The notes: generated by a model from the sequence alone, not told the origin. Positions 20,535-30,791 are shown, numbered from the stretch's first letter. The stretch: DNA of 64,000 nt from an uncultured Phascolarctobacterium sp. (GCA_900545535.1 UQZN01000001.1:186001-250000), one strand, 5' to 3'. Made by a program: numbers and translations.

Positions 20535-21764
20535 TTGAGATGGAATGAATTAGGCAAATTCCTGATTATCTCTTTGGCGATAATCGGGGGTTTCTGTGTT
20601 TATATTTCGCCTTTGTCAAATTCCATTAAACAGGGTCTCGATTTGCAGGGCGGTACACATGTTGTGCTGCAGGCTGTTGACACGCCTGAGTTAAAGGTGG
20701 ATGACGATGCGGTTAATCGTTCGGTAAAAATCATCGAGCGCCGCGTTAATGAGCTGGGGTTGACTGAACCGGTCATCCAGCGTCAGGGGAAAGACCGCAT
20801 TATTGTTGAGCTTCCGGGTGTTAAAGATCCAGATAAAGCGATTGCGATGCTGGGACGCACAGCACTTTTGGAGTTTAAAGACGTCAGTGGGAAAACTGTT
20901 CTGACAGGTAAAGATCTGAAAGATGCTAAAGCGCAGATTTCTCAGGGCAATCAATCTGTTGTCGGACTGGAATTCAGTGATGAAGGCGGTAAAAAATTTG
21001 CCGATCTTACTGCCCGCAACATAGGTAAACCTATTGCTATTGTATTAGATGGTGAAGTGCTTACCAATCCTGTTGTTCAGGAAGCAATTACGGGCGGCAG
21101 GGCTCAGATTTCAGGATCGAGAACGATGGAAGAAGCTGAACATCTGGCTATTTTGCTGCGCAGCGGTTCGTTGCCTGTAAAAATTGAGGTTATGGAAAAC
21201 CGTACTGTGGGACCGACGTTAGGTCAGGATTCTAAAGAAAAAAGTATCAAGGCTTTTGGGATTGGCGTTATTGGCGTTTTTGTATTTATGATTCTTTTTT
21301 ACCGTTTGTCCGGTGTGGTCGCCTGCATTGCATTATTGCTTTATGTGATGATGCTGCTTTTAGTGATGCGATACCTGAATGCTACGCTGACTTTGCCTGG
21401 TATAGCTGGTATTATCCTGTCTATTGGCATGGCAGTAGATGCTAATGTTTTGATTTTTGAACGTTTTAAAGAAGAGATTCGTAATGGCAAGACATTGCGT
21501 TCAGCAATGGATGCCGGTTTTAACCGTGCGTTCATAACTATTTTCGACTCTAACGTAACTACTTTAATGGCTGCTGTCATTTTGTTTTATCTGGGTACAG
21601 GTCCCATTAAAGGTTTTGCCGTAACATTGGCTATCGGTGTTGTTCTGAGTATGTTCTCGGCTATTACTATTACAAAATTCCTGCTGCGCTTTCTGATTGC
21701 CAGCAATTTCACCAAAAACCCCGCCTTCTTTGGCGTTTCTGCTCCGAAGGAGGTGAATAAATAA
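20535..21764 (+). CDS. secD: Protein translocase subunit SecD
   Basis: A 409-residue SecD with one N-terminal membrane helix, the periplasmic P1 domain (QGLDLQGGTHVVLQ; ERRVNELGLTEPVIQRQG) and five C-terminal helices containing GIILSIGMAVDANVLIFERFKEE. The start is TTG at 20535 with GGGGGCAG upstream; the sequence after it (MRWNELGKFLII) matches the family N-terminus. SecDF uses the proton gradient to help protein export. It overlaps secF (TAATG). Confidence 0.96.
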   Translation: MRWNELGKFLIISLAIIGGFCVYISPLSNSIKQGLDLQGGTHVVLQAVDTPELKVDDDAVNRSVKIIERRVNELGLTEPVIQRQGKDRIIVELPGVKDPDKAIAMLGRTALLEFKDVSGKTVLTGKDLKDAKAQISQGNQSVVGLEFSDEGGKKFADLTARNIGKPIAIVLDGEVLTNPVVQEAITGGRAQISGSRTMEEAEHLAILLRSGSLPVKIEVMENRTVGPTLGQDSKEKSIKAFGIGVIGVFVFMILFYRLSGVVACIALLLYVMMLLLVMRYLNATLTLPGIAGIILSIGMAVDANVLIFERFKEEIRNGKTLRSAMDAGFNRAFITIFDSNVTTLMAAVILFYLGTGPIKGFAVTLAIGVVLSMFSAITITKFLLRFLIASNFTKNPAFFGVSAPKEVNK

Positions 21765-22639
21765 TGTTTTCGATTGTAAAGAATTATAAAATTTTCTTTT
21801 CTATCACCATTATTTTTTTGTTGATCGGTTTGGGATCTATTATTACCCGTGGTTTTAATCTTGGTATCGATTTTACCGGCGGCAGTATTGTTGACCTGAC
21901 TTTTGAAAAACCGGTCAGTGTAGCTCAGGTCCGTGATGTACTGAAAGAACATGATATGGGCAACAGCATCATCCAGCTGGAAAACAGTGATGGCAAAACT
22001 GAAGCCAACAGTGTTTTGATCCGTACTGGTGTTGTAGGAGATGCTGAATTACGGGCTACGATGAGTGATCTGCAGAGTAAGCTTGGCAGCTATCAGATCC
22101 AGCGTGTTGAGCAGGTCGGCGCTACAATCGGTTCAGAACTGGTACAGCAGGCGGCTATAGCAATCTTCCTTTCCTGGATTTTGATGATCGCTTATATTAC
22201 TTTCCGGTTTGAGTTTAAATTTGCAATAGCGGCAATTATTGCGCTTATTATCGATGTTTTGGTAGTGCTGAGTTATTTCTCGTTGTTCCATATGGAAATG
22301 GATTCTTCATTTGTAGCTGCTCTGCTGACCGTAGTAGGTTATTCAGTTAATGGTACAATCGTTATTTTTGACCGTATTCGTGAGAATCTTAAAATACATC
22401 GCCGCAGTGAAAGTTTGGGCGATATGGTCGATAACAGTATTTGGCAGTGTATGACAAGAACTATCTATACTGTAGCAACATCATTGTTTGCTATAATATC
22501 GATCTTCCTTTTTGGCGGCGAGACTATCCATAATTTCTCTTTTGCTATGATGGTAGGATTTGCCAGCGGTGCTTACACTTCTATCTTCCTGGCTGGTCCG
22601 ATGTGGTTGTTCTTAAAAAATAAAAAATTTGGTGTTTGA
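21764..22639 (+). CDS. secF: Protein translocase subunit SecF
   Basis: A 291-residue SecF with an N-terminal helix, the FNLGIDFTGGSIVDL motif (about residue 32) and a five-helix bundle containing ALLTVVGYSVNGTIVIFDRI (about 185-205). It is the partner of SecD in the same operon. A strong terminator follows, ending the block that began with yebC. Confidence 0.96.
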   Translation: MFSIVKNYKIFFSITIIFLLIGLGSIITRGFNLGIDFTGGSIVDLTFEKPVSVAQVRDVLKEHDMGNSIIQLENSDGKTEANSVLIRTGVVGDAELRATMSDLQSKLGSYQIQRVEQVGATIGSELVQQAAIAIFLSWILMIAYITFRFEFKFAIAAIIALIIDVLVVLSYFSLFHMEMDSSFVAALLTVVGYSVNGTIVIFDRIRENLKIHRRSESLGDMVDNSIWQCMTRTIYTVATSLFAIISIFLFGGETIHNFSFAMMVGFASGAYTSIFLAGPMWLFLKNKKFGV

Positions 22640-22650
22640 TGCAGTAAATG

Positions 22651-22680
22651 AGCCCCCTGTGCTATGCACAGGGGGCTTTG
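22651..22680 (+). terminator. Terminator after secF
   Basis: A 12-bp stem AGCCCCCTGTGC / GCACAGGGGGCT with a three-base loop, then TTTG. Confidence 0.85.
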
Positions 22681-22739
22681 TGTGTTTTTATAAAAAAACA
22701 GTATTATTACACTAACAATTTGAGATATATATTTTGCTA

Positions 22740-22775
22740 ATAAAAACCTCCCTGACAGCATTTGTCAGGGAGGTT
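22740..22775 (-). terminator. Terminator of the NSS transporter gene
   Basis: A 13-bp perfect stem (AACCTCCCTGACA / TGTCAGGGAGGTT) is followed on the minus strand by TTTTTA. It lies 17 bases past the transporter stop. Confidence 0.88.
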
Positions 22776-22791
22776 GAGGTTGCATTAGTTA

Positions 22792-24159
22792 CTACTTAAA
22801 TAATGCGGCATAACCGTTGATAAAGATTACAAGAACGATCAGCGGTAAAATATAGGTAACATAAAAGCGCATCCATTTGGGGAACTTTAAACCGTTGCCA
22901 GTGTCGGCTTCTTTGATAAAGTTGTTCCAACCCCAGCCGTAACGCTGCGTACAAAAGAGCAGATAGACGAGACTGCCAAGCGGCAGCAGATTGTTGCTGA
23001 TAAAAAAGTCCTCCAAGTCAAGAATACAACTTCCGGGACCTAACGGCTGAATGTGGCTCAAGACATTGAAACCAAGCACGCAGGGCATGGAAAGCAGAAT
23101 TATCAATACAATATTGATATAAATTGTTTTGCTGCGGCTCCATCCCGTAAGATCACGAATACAGGCAGTGATGTTTTCGAAGACTGCAATAACGGTAGAA
23201 TAAGAAGCAAAGATCATAAAGAGAAAAAATAATGCTCCCCAGAACTGCCCCCAAGGCATTGCATTAAAGACGTTGGGGAGAGTTACGAAAAGAAGATTCG
23301 GTCCACTGTCTGGCTTGACGCCAAAACTGAAGCAGGCCGGAAAAATGATCAAACCGGAAATAAGAGCGACAGCTGTATCTAAAATAGTGATAAAAACAGC
23401 TTCGCCTGTCAGTGAACGTTCTTTGGCAATGTAGCTGCCGAAGATCGCCAGGGCGCCAATACCAAGGCTGAGGGTGAAAAAAGCCTGACCCATAGCTGCA
23501 AAAATAACTTCGGAAATGCCTTTATCGAAAGCTTTGCTGAAATCCGGATAGAGGTAATATTTGAGACCGGCTTCAGCCCCAGGCAAAAACATGGAGTTTG
23601 CTGCTAACGCAAGCATAAGCATAAGCAGGCACAGCATCATTGTTTTGGTGATTTTTTCGACACCTGCCTGTAAGCCCAAAAGGCATACGCCAAAGCAGAT
23701 TATTACTGTCAGAACCATATTAAACGTCATGGTGAGCGGATCACCGAGCAGTCCGCCAAAAAGGGCTCCTACGCCTTTGGCATCAAGACCTGCAAAAGAG
23801 CCAACAGCCATTTTATAAAAATAATACAGCATCCAGCCTGCGACTGTTGTGTAAAACATCATCAGGATATAGTTGCCGGCAATAGCTCCGTATTTGTAAA
23901 GGTGCCATTTTGTACCTTTGGGCTCCAAAACATCAAAAGAAAGAGCAGCGCTGCGGCAGCTGGCACGTCCTACTGAAAATTCTGCGACCATGATAGGCAG
24001 GCCAAGAATAAGCAGAAAAAACAGATAGATAAGCACAAAAGAAGCGCCGCCATACATACCGGTAATAAAGGGAAAACGCCATACATTGCCAAGACCGATG
24101 GCACAGCCGGCAGAAATAAGAATAAAGCCAAGTCGGGATGAAAAATTTTCGCGTTCCAT
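22792..24159 (-). CDS. Sodium-dependent neurotransmitter-symporter family (NSS) transporter
   Basis: A 455-residue membrane protein with the LeuT fold. The N-terminal SRLGFILISAGCAIGLGNVW followed by RFPF is the sodium and substrate-binding TM1 of the NSS/SNF family. About 11-12 membrane segments are predicted, including the unwound TM6 region. Bacterial members import amino acids with sodium; the substrate here is not clear. It is transcribed alone, with its own promoter and terminator. Confidence 0.92.
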   Translation of the reverse strand: MERENFSSRLGFILISAGCAIGLGNVWRFPFITGMYGGASFVLIYLFFLLILGLPIMVAEFSVGRASCRSAALSFDVLEPKGTKWHLYKYGAIAGNYILMMFYTTVAGWMLYYFYKMAVGSFAGLDAKGVGALFGGLLGDPLTMTFNMVLTVIICFGVCLLGLQAGVEKITKTMMLCLLMLMLALAANSMFLPGAEAGLKYYLYPDFSKAFDKGISEVIFAAMGQAFFTLSLGIGALAIFGSYIAKERSLTGEAVFITILDTAVALISGLIIFPACFSFGVKPDSGPNLLFVTLPNVFNAMPWGQFWGALFFLFMIFASYSTVIAVFENITACIRDLTGWSRSKTIYINIVLIILLSMPCVLGFNVLSHIQPLGPGSCILDLEDFFISNNLLPLGSLVYLLFCTQRYGWGWNNFIKEADTGNGLKFPKWMRFYVTYILPLIVLVIFINGYAALFK

Positions 24160-24223
24160 AGTATAAGAGTCCTTTCATATTGCGTCAGCAACATAAGATA
24201 AAATAATAATTATAGTAAGAACA

Positions 24224-24252
24224 ATTATACAAAAAAATCAGATTTTTGTAAA
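24224..24252 (-). promoter_or_regulatory. Promoter of the NSS transporter gene
   Basis: On the minus strand, TTTACA (24247-24252) and TATAAT (24224-24229) are separated by 17 bases, 65 bases before the ATG. Confidence 0.75.
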
Positions 24253-24282
24253 TTGTTTGTGAACTTAGCGCAACACTAATAT

Positions 24283-24312
24283 GAAAAAGCACCCTGACCA
24301 GTCAAGATGCTT
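24283..24312 (-). terminator. Weak terminator after the acyltransferase gene
   Basis: An imperfect hairpin (AAGCACCCTGAC with GTCAAGATGCTT, two mismatches) is followed by a short T run on the minus strand. Confidence 0.45.
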
Positions 24313-24316
24313 AAAT

Positions 24317-25450
24317 TTAAAAAGTGTTGGTTTTAGGACGTTTACCAGTTAAAAGTAAGGCCAGATGTGGAAATTTACTTCCAAGTTTAGTAAGGAGAAT
24401 ACTTGAGAATACTGACAGTGCTACCAGAAGAAAATATATGGCCAGGATTCGTTTGCTGGTCATAACGATACCGCCGGCATGGCAGAGCCTGTTGATAATA
24501 TCCATCCAGAAGGGATGAATAAGATAAACAATAAGTGAATTTACCGATAAAAGGTGAATGAATTGTCTGCAAGGGTTATTAAGGTTTGTTTTGCTAAAGA
24601 CAGCACAGAAAAAGAGCAGAGAAGCTATTGTATAAAGAAATCCCTGCAGGCTTAGTTGCTGAAAGGTGTTTACCAGGATGATAAGGCTGTAATTATAATA
24701 AAAATAATAATAGTAATAACTGCCGCCGATAAAAAAGAGTGTAAAAATGTAGAAAATATTGACTGCTGTGAAATGGCTGGTAATAAATTTTATAAATTTA
24801 TTATAATAGATTGCGGCTAAGCCACCCAGCATAAAAATAAATAAATAGTGCAGGGGCAGGTAGTTTAAACGATAGTTAAATAAATTTTGTAAAAGCAACG
24901 GCAATTCAGTGCTGTTGATATTGGGATGGCAGGTCCAGTAGTTGAAGGTGATTTGCAGAAAGAACAGCAGCGCAAAGCCGAGTTTAAGACCGCAGCGCTG
25001 GAAGAAGGCAAATAATTTGTGCCATAAGGGGAAGGTAAAATAAAACCACAGCAGTATGACCATAAAATATAAGTGGTAACAGGACAGGCCATAAAAAAGC
25101 AGAAAAGCAATATTACCTGGCTGCCAGCTGATGCAGCCGGGCATCACAGCAGAAAAATAAAGCAGATAAAGCAGTGACCAGACTACATAAGGAATACCAA
25201 CACTTTGCAGTCGTTTTTTTAAAAAAGGCAGGTAGGCTACATGGCTTTCAGGTCGGTACTGGCAAAATAAACCATAACCTGAGATAAAAAAGAAAGCTGG
25301 TACGCTATAGCGTGAAAGTATTTCCAGCAGCATGTATAAGAAGCTGTTTGGCTGTGGTGATTCTAAGACAAAAGAACCGACGTGGATCCCGATGACTCCA
25401 AGCATGCAGATACCGCGCAGGTCATCGATTATTTGATTGCGTTCCGGCAT
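24317..25450 (-). CDS. Acyltransferase-3 family membrane protein
   Basis: A 377-residue integral membrane protein with about ten helices. The N-terminus (IDDLRGICMLGVIGIHVGSF) carries the Asp-Leu-Arg and His of acyltransferase-3/OafA-type enzymes, and SVPAFFFISGYGLF is the second family motif. Such enzymes O-acylate surface polysaccharides, peptidoglycan or lipids. No polysaccharide genes are adjacent, so the acceptor is unknown. It has its own promoter. Confidence 0.85.
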   Translation of the reverse strand: MPERNQIIDDLRGICMLGVIGIHVGSFVLESPQPNSFLYMLLEILSRYSVPAFFFISGYGLFCQYRPESHVAYLPFLKKRLQSVGIPYVVWSLLYLLYFSAVMPGCISWQPGNIAFLLFYGLSCYHLYFMVILLWFYFTFPLWHKLFAFFQRCGLKLGFALLFFLQITFNYWTCHPNINSTELPLLLQNLFNYRLNYLPLHYLFIFMLGGLAAIYYNKFIKFITSHFTAVNIFYIFTLFFIGGSYYYYYFYYNYSLIILVNTFQQLSLQGFLYTIASLLFFCAVFSKTNLNNPCRQFIHLLSVNSLIVYLIHPFWMDIINRLCHAGGIVMTSKRILAIYFLLVALSVFSSILLTKLGSKFPHLALLLTGKRPKTNTF

Positions 25451-25488
25451 AAGCGACTCCTTGTAAAAGTTTATTTACTGATTTATCT

Positions 25489-25517
25489 ATTATACTCTAA
25501 GCCTGCGGCTATGGCAA
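25489..25517 (-). promoter_or_regulatory. Promoter of the acyltransferase gene
   Basis: On the minus strand, TTGCCA (25512-25517) and TATAAT (25489-25494) are 17 bases apart, about 40 bases before the ATG. Confidence 0.78.
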
Positions 25518-25816
25518 AGAAAACTATAAGCAGGAAGCAGGCTGTTGGGGGACTGTAGCCGGGGCTGTCGTTACTGTATTCAGAGCTTCGGCTAGAGGTA
25601 TTTAAAAATGAATTATATGAGACATTAAAAGTCTGGCTTGTCGTTTGCCGGTTAAAAGAATCCGGCAGCGGCTGATAAAGGTATAGTTTCCATATCAGAA
25701 TAGTATGATGAATTGACGGTTTTACGGCAGGATTTAAATATTTGACAGCGAATTAAACTTTATAAAATAATATAATTCGTATATGCAAGTGATATTTTAA
25801 CAAGGGTGTGGAAAAT
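25518..25816. other. Divergent intergenic region upstream of the SSS transporter
   Basis: About 300 bases with no convincing gene. The first half is GC-richer than other spacers here and contains short inverted repeats: AGCCTGC near 25500 with GCAGGCT near 25537, and GCCGG / CCGGC around 25649-25668. The second half is AT-rich and holds promoter-like boxes on the plus strand: TTGACG (25713-25718), TTGACA (25742-25747) and TATAAT (25771-25776). No known riboswitch was recognised. Confidence 0.45.
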
Positions 25817-27211
25817 ATGCAGTTAACAACAATACAGCTTGTGAGTTTAGTTATAACGCTGGTTTTGACGATTGCGCCGGGGATCTATGCCGGACGTAAA
25901 GTGAAGTCTGCTGAGGATTATGCATTAGGCGGGCGCAGTGCCGGTATCGGCATGGTTGCCGGCAGTATCATAGGAACGATCGTTGGCGGTGCTGCTACTA
26001 TAGGAACTGCACAGCTTGGTTTTCAGTTAGGTCTTACTGCCTGGTGGTTTACTTTAGGATCAGGTATAGGATTTATTATTATGGGGCTTTTTTATGCAAG
26101 GCCACTGCGAAATAGTGGTTTAATGACTATTTCTGAGTTTCTGGTTGTTAATTTTGGCAAGAAGGCCGGGCCAATAGCCAGTTTATCGGCCAGCGCCGGT
26201 ATATTTTTCAGCATTGTTGCCAGTATGCTTACCTCTATTCATCTGATAATAGGTCTTTTTCAGGTAAGTGTGCTGACGGCAGCGGCAATAATAATAGCTA
26301 TTGTTGCTGCTTTGGTTTTATTTGGCGGTATCAGCAGTTCGGGTATGGCTGGTATTTTTAAAATTTTATTGATTTTTGCAACGGTTTTTGTAGGCGGGAT
26401 CCTTTCCTATAACGATCTGGGAGGATTAGCGGGGATTCGTGAAAGCTTTCCTGCTTTTCCATGGCTTAGCCTCTTTGGTAAGGGCCTGGAAGATAGTTTG
26501 TTTAGTTTATTTTCTATGGTGATCGGGGTTATTTCTACACAGACCTATGTGCAGGCTTTGTTTTCGGCGGAGGATAGTCAAACAGCAGCTGCTGGGTGTG
26601 TTACAGCGGCTTTGATCGTTATTCCTGTTGGCTTGCCGTCAGTTATGATAGGAATGTATATGCATGCGATGCATCCGGAAATCAGCGCTATTGATGCCCT
26701 GCCTTTTTATCTTTGTTCATATTTACCTGAATGGTTGGGCGGGATAGGGATTGCAGCGCTGCTGCTGTCTTCGCTTGGTTCTATTTCCGGCTTGGCGCTG
26801 GGAATAGGAACAATGATTTCCAGAGATATTTTTAATGATTTATTCGGTATGCGTGATGTTAAAAAATTACTATGGATCAGTCGTTTTTCAGTCTTGGCAG
26901 TTACGGTTGGCGCGGTGGCCTTCGTTTTTCATTATCTTGATTCTCTGGTACTGCACTGGAATTATCTTTCGATGGCGTTAAGGGGGGCGGGGATATTCTT
27001 GCCATTGACATTTATTGTTTTCTTTAAAGGGTTGGTGCCGCCAACAGCAGGATTTGCGGCGATGGTATCGGGGATATTAGTAGCATGTCTGTGGCCGTTT
27101 GTTTTTCCTGAATCTGCAAATGCATTGTTTCCCAGTCTGGTTGTCAATCTGTTGTTTTTGGTACCCGGAGTATTATGGAGCTTATATAAAAATAAAGAAA
27201 GAAAAATTTGA
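25817..27211 (+). CDS. Sodium:solute symporter family (SSS) transporter
   Basis: A 464-residue membrane protein with about 12-13 helices. The early segment YAGRKVKSAEDYALGGRSAG is the typical cytoplasmic loop 1 signature of SSS transporters (PutP/PanF/sialate group), followed by GSIIGTIVGGAATIGTAQLG. ATG at 25817 was preferred over GTG at 25808 because AAGGG is then at a normal distance. The substrate is unknown, and nothing adjacent suggests one. Confidence 0.88.
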   Translation: MQLTTIQLVSLVITLVLTIAPGIYAGRKVKSAEDYALGGRSAGIGMVAGSIIGTIVGGAATIGTAQLGFQLGLTAWWFTLGSGIGFIIMGLFYARPLRNSGLMTISEFLVVNFGKKAGPIASLSASAGIFFSIVASMLTSIHLIIGLFQVSVLTAAAIIIAIVAALVLFGGISSSGMAGIFKILLIFATVFVGGILSYNDLGGLAGIRESFPAFPWLSLFGKGLEDSLFSLFSMVIGVISTQTYVQALFSAEDSQTAAAGCVTAALIVIPVGLPSVMIGMYMHAMHPEISAIDALPFYLCSYLPEWLGGIGIAALLLSSLGSISGLALGIGTMISRDIFNDLFGMRDVKKLLWISRFSVLAVTVGAVAFVFHYLDSLVLHWNYLSMALRGAGIFLPLTFIVFFKGLVPPTAGFAAMVSGILVACLWPFVFPESANALFPSLVVNLLFLVPGVLWSLYKNKERKI

Positions 27212-27216
27212 ACTTC

Positions 27217-27253
27217 AGCATCACTTTGCCGATAAAGGCAGGTGATGCTTTTG
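27217..27253 (+). terminator. Terminator after the SSS transporter
   Basis: AGCATCAC and TGCC pair with GGCA and GTGATGCT around a GATAAA loop, followed by TTTTG. Confidence 0.7.
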
Positions 27254-27360
27254 CTTGATATATAGAAGCCGTTACTGGTGTCTGCATATAGCTGTTGTGG
27301 TATAATAGATAATATAAATTTAGGAGAAAAATCATATGTTTTTTCGGAAGGAGGGCTGTC

Positions 27361-30300
27361 GTGAGCGGAGCTTTTACACATTTACACGTCCATACGCAAT
27401 ATAGCCTGCTTGACGGTGCTGCCAAAATAAGTGATCTGATTGCTTATGCCAAAGAACTGGGAATGAAAAATCTGGCAATAACAGATCATGGCGTAATGTA
27501 CGGTGTCGTAGATTTTTATCAGGAGGCTATGAAGCAGGGGATAAAACCTGTTATTGGCTGTGAGGTATATTTAACCAATGGATCGCGATTTGAAAAAAAT
27601 AATCGTGATGGAATGTATCATTTGATTTTACTGGCAGAGAATGATGAAGGCTATCACAATCTGATGAAGCTTGTTTCACTTGGGCATTTAGAAGGTTTTT
27701 ATTATAAACCGAGAATTGATAAAGATATTCTCAGACAATACAGTAAAGGTATCATCTGTATGAGTGCGTGTATTGCCGGTGAGATTCCGGCACAAATACT
27801 GCGGGGAAATTTAGAAGGAGCAGAATGCAGTCTAAAGGAGTATCTGGATATTTTTGGGAAAGATAATTTTTTTCTGGAAATTCAGGACCACGATCTGGAA
27901 GAAGAACATACGGTCAATGCTGAACTGAAACGTCTGGCAAAAAAATATGAGCTGGGTTTAGTGGCTACTAATGATTCGCATTATGTGAAGCGCGAAAATG
28001 CTGATGCACAGGATGTCTTGTTGTGTATTCAGACGACCAGTACTGTAGATGACCCAAAACGAATGAAATTTCCTAATGATCAATTTTATTTAAAAAGTGA
28101 AGCTGAAATGCTTGAAAAATTCAGCGATTGTCCTGAGGCTTTGGAAAATACAGCCAAAATAGCAGAGCGATGTAACGTGGAATTGAGCTTTGGCCATTTA
28201 CTGTTACCGGAATTCCCTATTCCAGAGGGATTGTCGGCAGAAGCCTATTTGCGTAAGCTGTGTTTAGAAGGAATGCCGGAACGTTATCCTGAGCCGACTC
28301 AGCAGGTTTGGGAGAGACTGGAGTATGAATTAGGCATTATCAATAAAATGGGTTATGACTGTTATTTCCTGATTGTCTGGGATTTTATAAGTTACAGCCG
28401 CAGAAATGATATACCTGTCGGACCTGGCCGCGGCAGTGCGGCAGGCAGTATCGTTGCTTATCTGTTAGGGATCACTAATATTGATCCCCTGAAATATGAT
28501 TTGCTGTTTGAACGCTTTCTGAATCCTGAACGTGTAAGTATGCCTGATATAGATACGGACTTCTGCTATGAAAAAAGGCAGCAGGTTCTGGATTATATTA
28601 TTAACCGCTATGGACAGGATAAGGTTGCGCAGATCATAACCTTTGGCACTTTACAGGCACGTGCAGCTGTGCGTGATGTTGGCAGAGCTTTGGAAATGCC
28701 TTACAGTATGGTGGATAATGTAGCAAAACTTATTCCCCGTGATCTGGGCATCACGTTGGAAAGAGCGCTGGAGGCCAGTAATGAACTGAGGGCATTATAT
28801 GAGAGCGACGCTAATATTAAACGTCTTATCGATCTTGCGCAAAGCGTGGAAGGAATGCCGCGTAATTCAGGTACTCATGCTGCGGGCGTTGTAATTGCTC
28901 CTGATGATTTGAAAAAGTATGTGCCGCTGCAGCTTTCAACTGAAAATTTTATTACAACGGAATATGATAAAGATAAAATTGAGAGTTTGGGCCTTTTAAA
29001 GATGGATCTTTTGGGGCTGCGTACTCTTACTGTGATCGGTGATGCAATAAAGTTTATTTATGAAACTACTGGTAATAAAATTGATATTGACAGGATTCCC
29101 CTTGATGACGATGCAACCTGCAGTATTCTGCGGAAAGGTGATACTCAGGGTGTATTCCAGCTTGAATCCGGCGGTATGACTAAGCTGGTCATGGATTTGG
29201 GGCCAGAAAGTTTTGAAGATCTTATTCCTTTGGTAGCGTTGTATCGTCCAGGGCCTTTGGGGACAGGCATGGTCGAAGATTTTATTGCCGGACGTCATGG
29301 TGACAAGACTGCAGAGATGTTGCATCCATTGTTGGAACCTGTCTTAAAAGACACTTTTGGAGTTATTCTTTACCAGGAACAGGTTATGCAGATCACTTCT
29401 GTTTTGGCAGGTTTCAGTCTTGGCCAGGCGGATATTTTGCGTCGGGCAATGGGTAAGAAAAAGGCCAAAGAACTGGAATCGATGCGTGAAGCCTTTATTG
29501 AAGGCGCTAAACAGAAACATGGTATCAGTACTCAATTGAGCAGCGAGATATTTGCGCTTCTGCAGCATTTTGCCGGATATGGCTTTAATAAATCACATTC
29601 GGCTGCTTATGCGTTGGTGGCTTATCAGACTGCTTATCTAAAAGCGCACTGGCCGGCAGAATTTATGGCTGCGTTTTTGACCAGTGTCATCAGCGACAGC
29701 GAAAAATTGAGCTGGTATATCAGTGTGTGCCGTGGTATGGGGCTGAAAATTTTACCGCCGGATGTTAATGAAAGTGGCCGCAGCTTTTCGGTAAATAAAG
29801 ACAGGGTAATCCGTTTTGGTTTAGCCGGTGTGAAAAATGTGGGCGAAAACGCAATCAGCAGTATTTTACAGGCGCGTAAAGATGGTCCGTTTACATCGCT
29901 GCTGGATTTTTGCAAACGCGTGGATAATAGAGCTGTGAATAAGCGGATGCTTGAAAATCTGATCAAATGCGGCGCAATGGATTCTTTTGGTTATAAACGG
30001 TCAGAGTTGTTAGCTGTCGTAGAACAGGCAATGGATTTGGGCAGTAATTACCAAAAAGATTATCAGAGAGGACAAATGGGTTTATTTGGTGATGAAGGCT
30101 TTGCTGATATCAATGAATTAAAAATACCTGAATTAGAGGAAATTCCTAAGCGTACTATTTTGCAATATGAGAAAGAACTAATTGGTTTTTACGTGACTGG
30201 TAATCCTTTAGATGCCTATGTTGGTTCTTTGTATTATTTCACGCCGCTGCGGAAAATGGCAGAAGCCGGTGAAGTTCTTGACGGTAAATATTTCAGTGTT

Positions 30301-30765
30301 GCCGGGATCATTTCGGATTGTAAGATAAGAAATACGCGGCAGGGAGACAGTATGGCAATTTTGACGCTGGAAGATTTTAATGGGAAGATGGAAATAGTAG
30401 TTTTTCCAAAAGTTTACCGAGAGGCAGCCAGACTGCTTTATCTGGAAAATGCTATCAGTGTTGAGGGTAAGCTCAGCATTGATGAGCGTGAACGCAAGAT
30501 ACAGGCATTAAGGATCAAACCGCTTCAGGAGGTGCCGCCTGATTTGCATATAAAGATCAGGAAAAAAGATGAGAATGGCATCATCCAAAAGGGCCTGAAA
30601 CAGATTTTTGAAAGTTTTAAGGGCGAGACACCTGTCTATCTGCATTTAGTAGATTCAGGAAAAATGATTAAAGTAGAGCGCTGTTTTTGGGTGGATGCCA
30701 AAGAGGCGGCCGTCTATAGGGCTTTAGATGATTTGTTGGGAGAAGATTGGTATTTAAAGGAGTGA
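27361..30765 (+). CDS. dnaE: DNA polymerase III alpha subunit
   Basis: A 1134-residue replicative polymerase of the DnaE class. It has an N-terminal PHP domain (FTHLHVHTQYSLLDGA), polymerase motifs GPGRGSAAGSIVAYLLG (about 355) and MPDIDTDFCYEKR with the catalytic Asp pair (about 395), helix-hairpin-helix segments and a C-terminal OB fold (about 980-1060). No internal 3'-5' exonuclease is present. The start is GTG at 27361 with AAGGAGGG 8 bases upstream. TATAAT at 27301-27306 may be its -10 box. Confidence 0.97.
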   Translation: MSGAFTHLHVHTQYSLLDGAAKISDLIAYAKELGMKNLAITDHGVMYGVVDFYQEAMKQGIKPVIGCEVYLTNGSRFEKNNRDGMYHLILLAENDEGYHNLMKLVSLGHLEGFYYKPRIDKDILRQYSKGIICMSACIAGEIPAQILRGNLEGAECSLKEYLDIFGKDNFFLEIQDHDLEEEHTVNAELKRLAKKYELGLVATNDSHYVKRENADAQDVLLCIQTTSTVDDPKRMKFPNDQFYLKSEAEMLEKFSDCPEALENTAKIAERCNVELSFGHLLLPEFPIPEGLSAEAYLRKLCLEGMPERYPEPTQQVWERLEYELGIINKMGYDCYFLIVWDFISYSRRNDIPVGPGRGSAAGSIVAYLLGITNIDPLKYDLLFERFLNPERVSMPDIDTDFCYEKRQQVLDYIINRYGQDKVAQIITFGTLQARAAVRDVGRALEMPYSMVDNVAKLIPRDLGITLERALEASNELRALYESDANIKRLIDLAQSVEGMPRNSGTHAAGVVIAPDDLKKYVPLQLSTENFITTEYDKDKIESLGLLKMDLLGLRTLTVIGDAIKFIYETTGNKIDIDRIPLDDDATCSILRKGDTQGVFQLESGGMTKLVMDLGPESFEDLIPLVALYRPGPLGTGMVEDFIAGRHGDKTAEMLHPLLEPVLKDTFGVILYQEQVMQITSVLAGFSLGQADILRRAMGKKKAKELESMREAFIEGAKQKHGISTQLSSEIFALLQHFAGYGFNKSHSAAYALVAYQTAYLKAHWPAEFMAAFLTSVISDSEKLSWYISVCRGMGLKILPPDVNESGRSFSVNKDRVIRFGLAGVKNVGENAISSILQARKDGPFTSLLDFCKRVDNRAVNKRMLENLIKCGAMDSFGYKRSELLAVVEQAMDLGSNYQKDYQRGQMGLFGDEGFADINELKIPELEEIPKRTILQYEKELIGFYVTGNPLDAYVGSLYYFTPLRKMAEAGEVLDGKYFSVAGIISDCKIRNTRQGDSMAILTLEDFNGKMEIVVFPKVYREAARLLYLENAISVEGKLSIDERERKIQALRIKPLQEVPPDLHIKIRKKDENGIIQKGLKQIFESFKGETPVYLHLVDSGKMIKVERCFWVDAKEAAVYRALDDLLGEDWYLKE

Positions 30766-30791
30766 AACCTTGTTGAAAAACAGGGTTTTGC

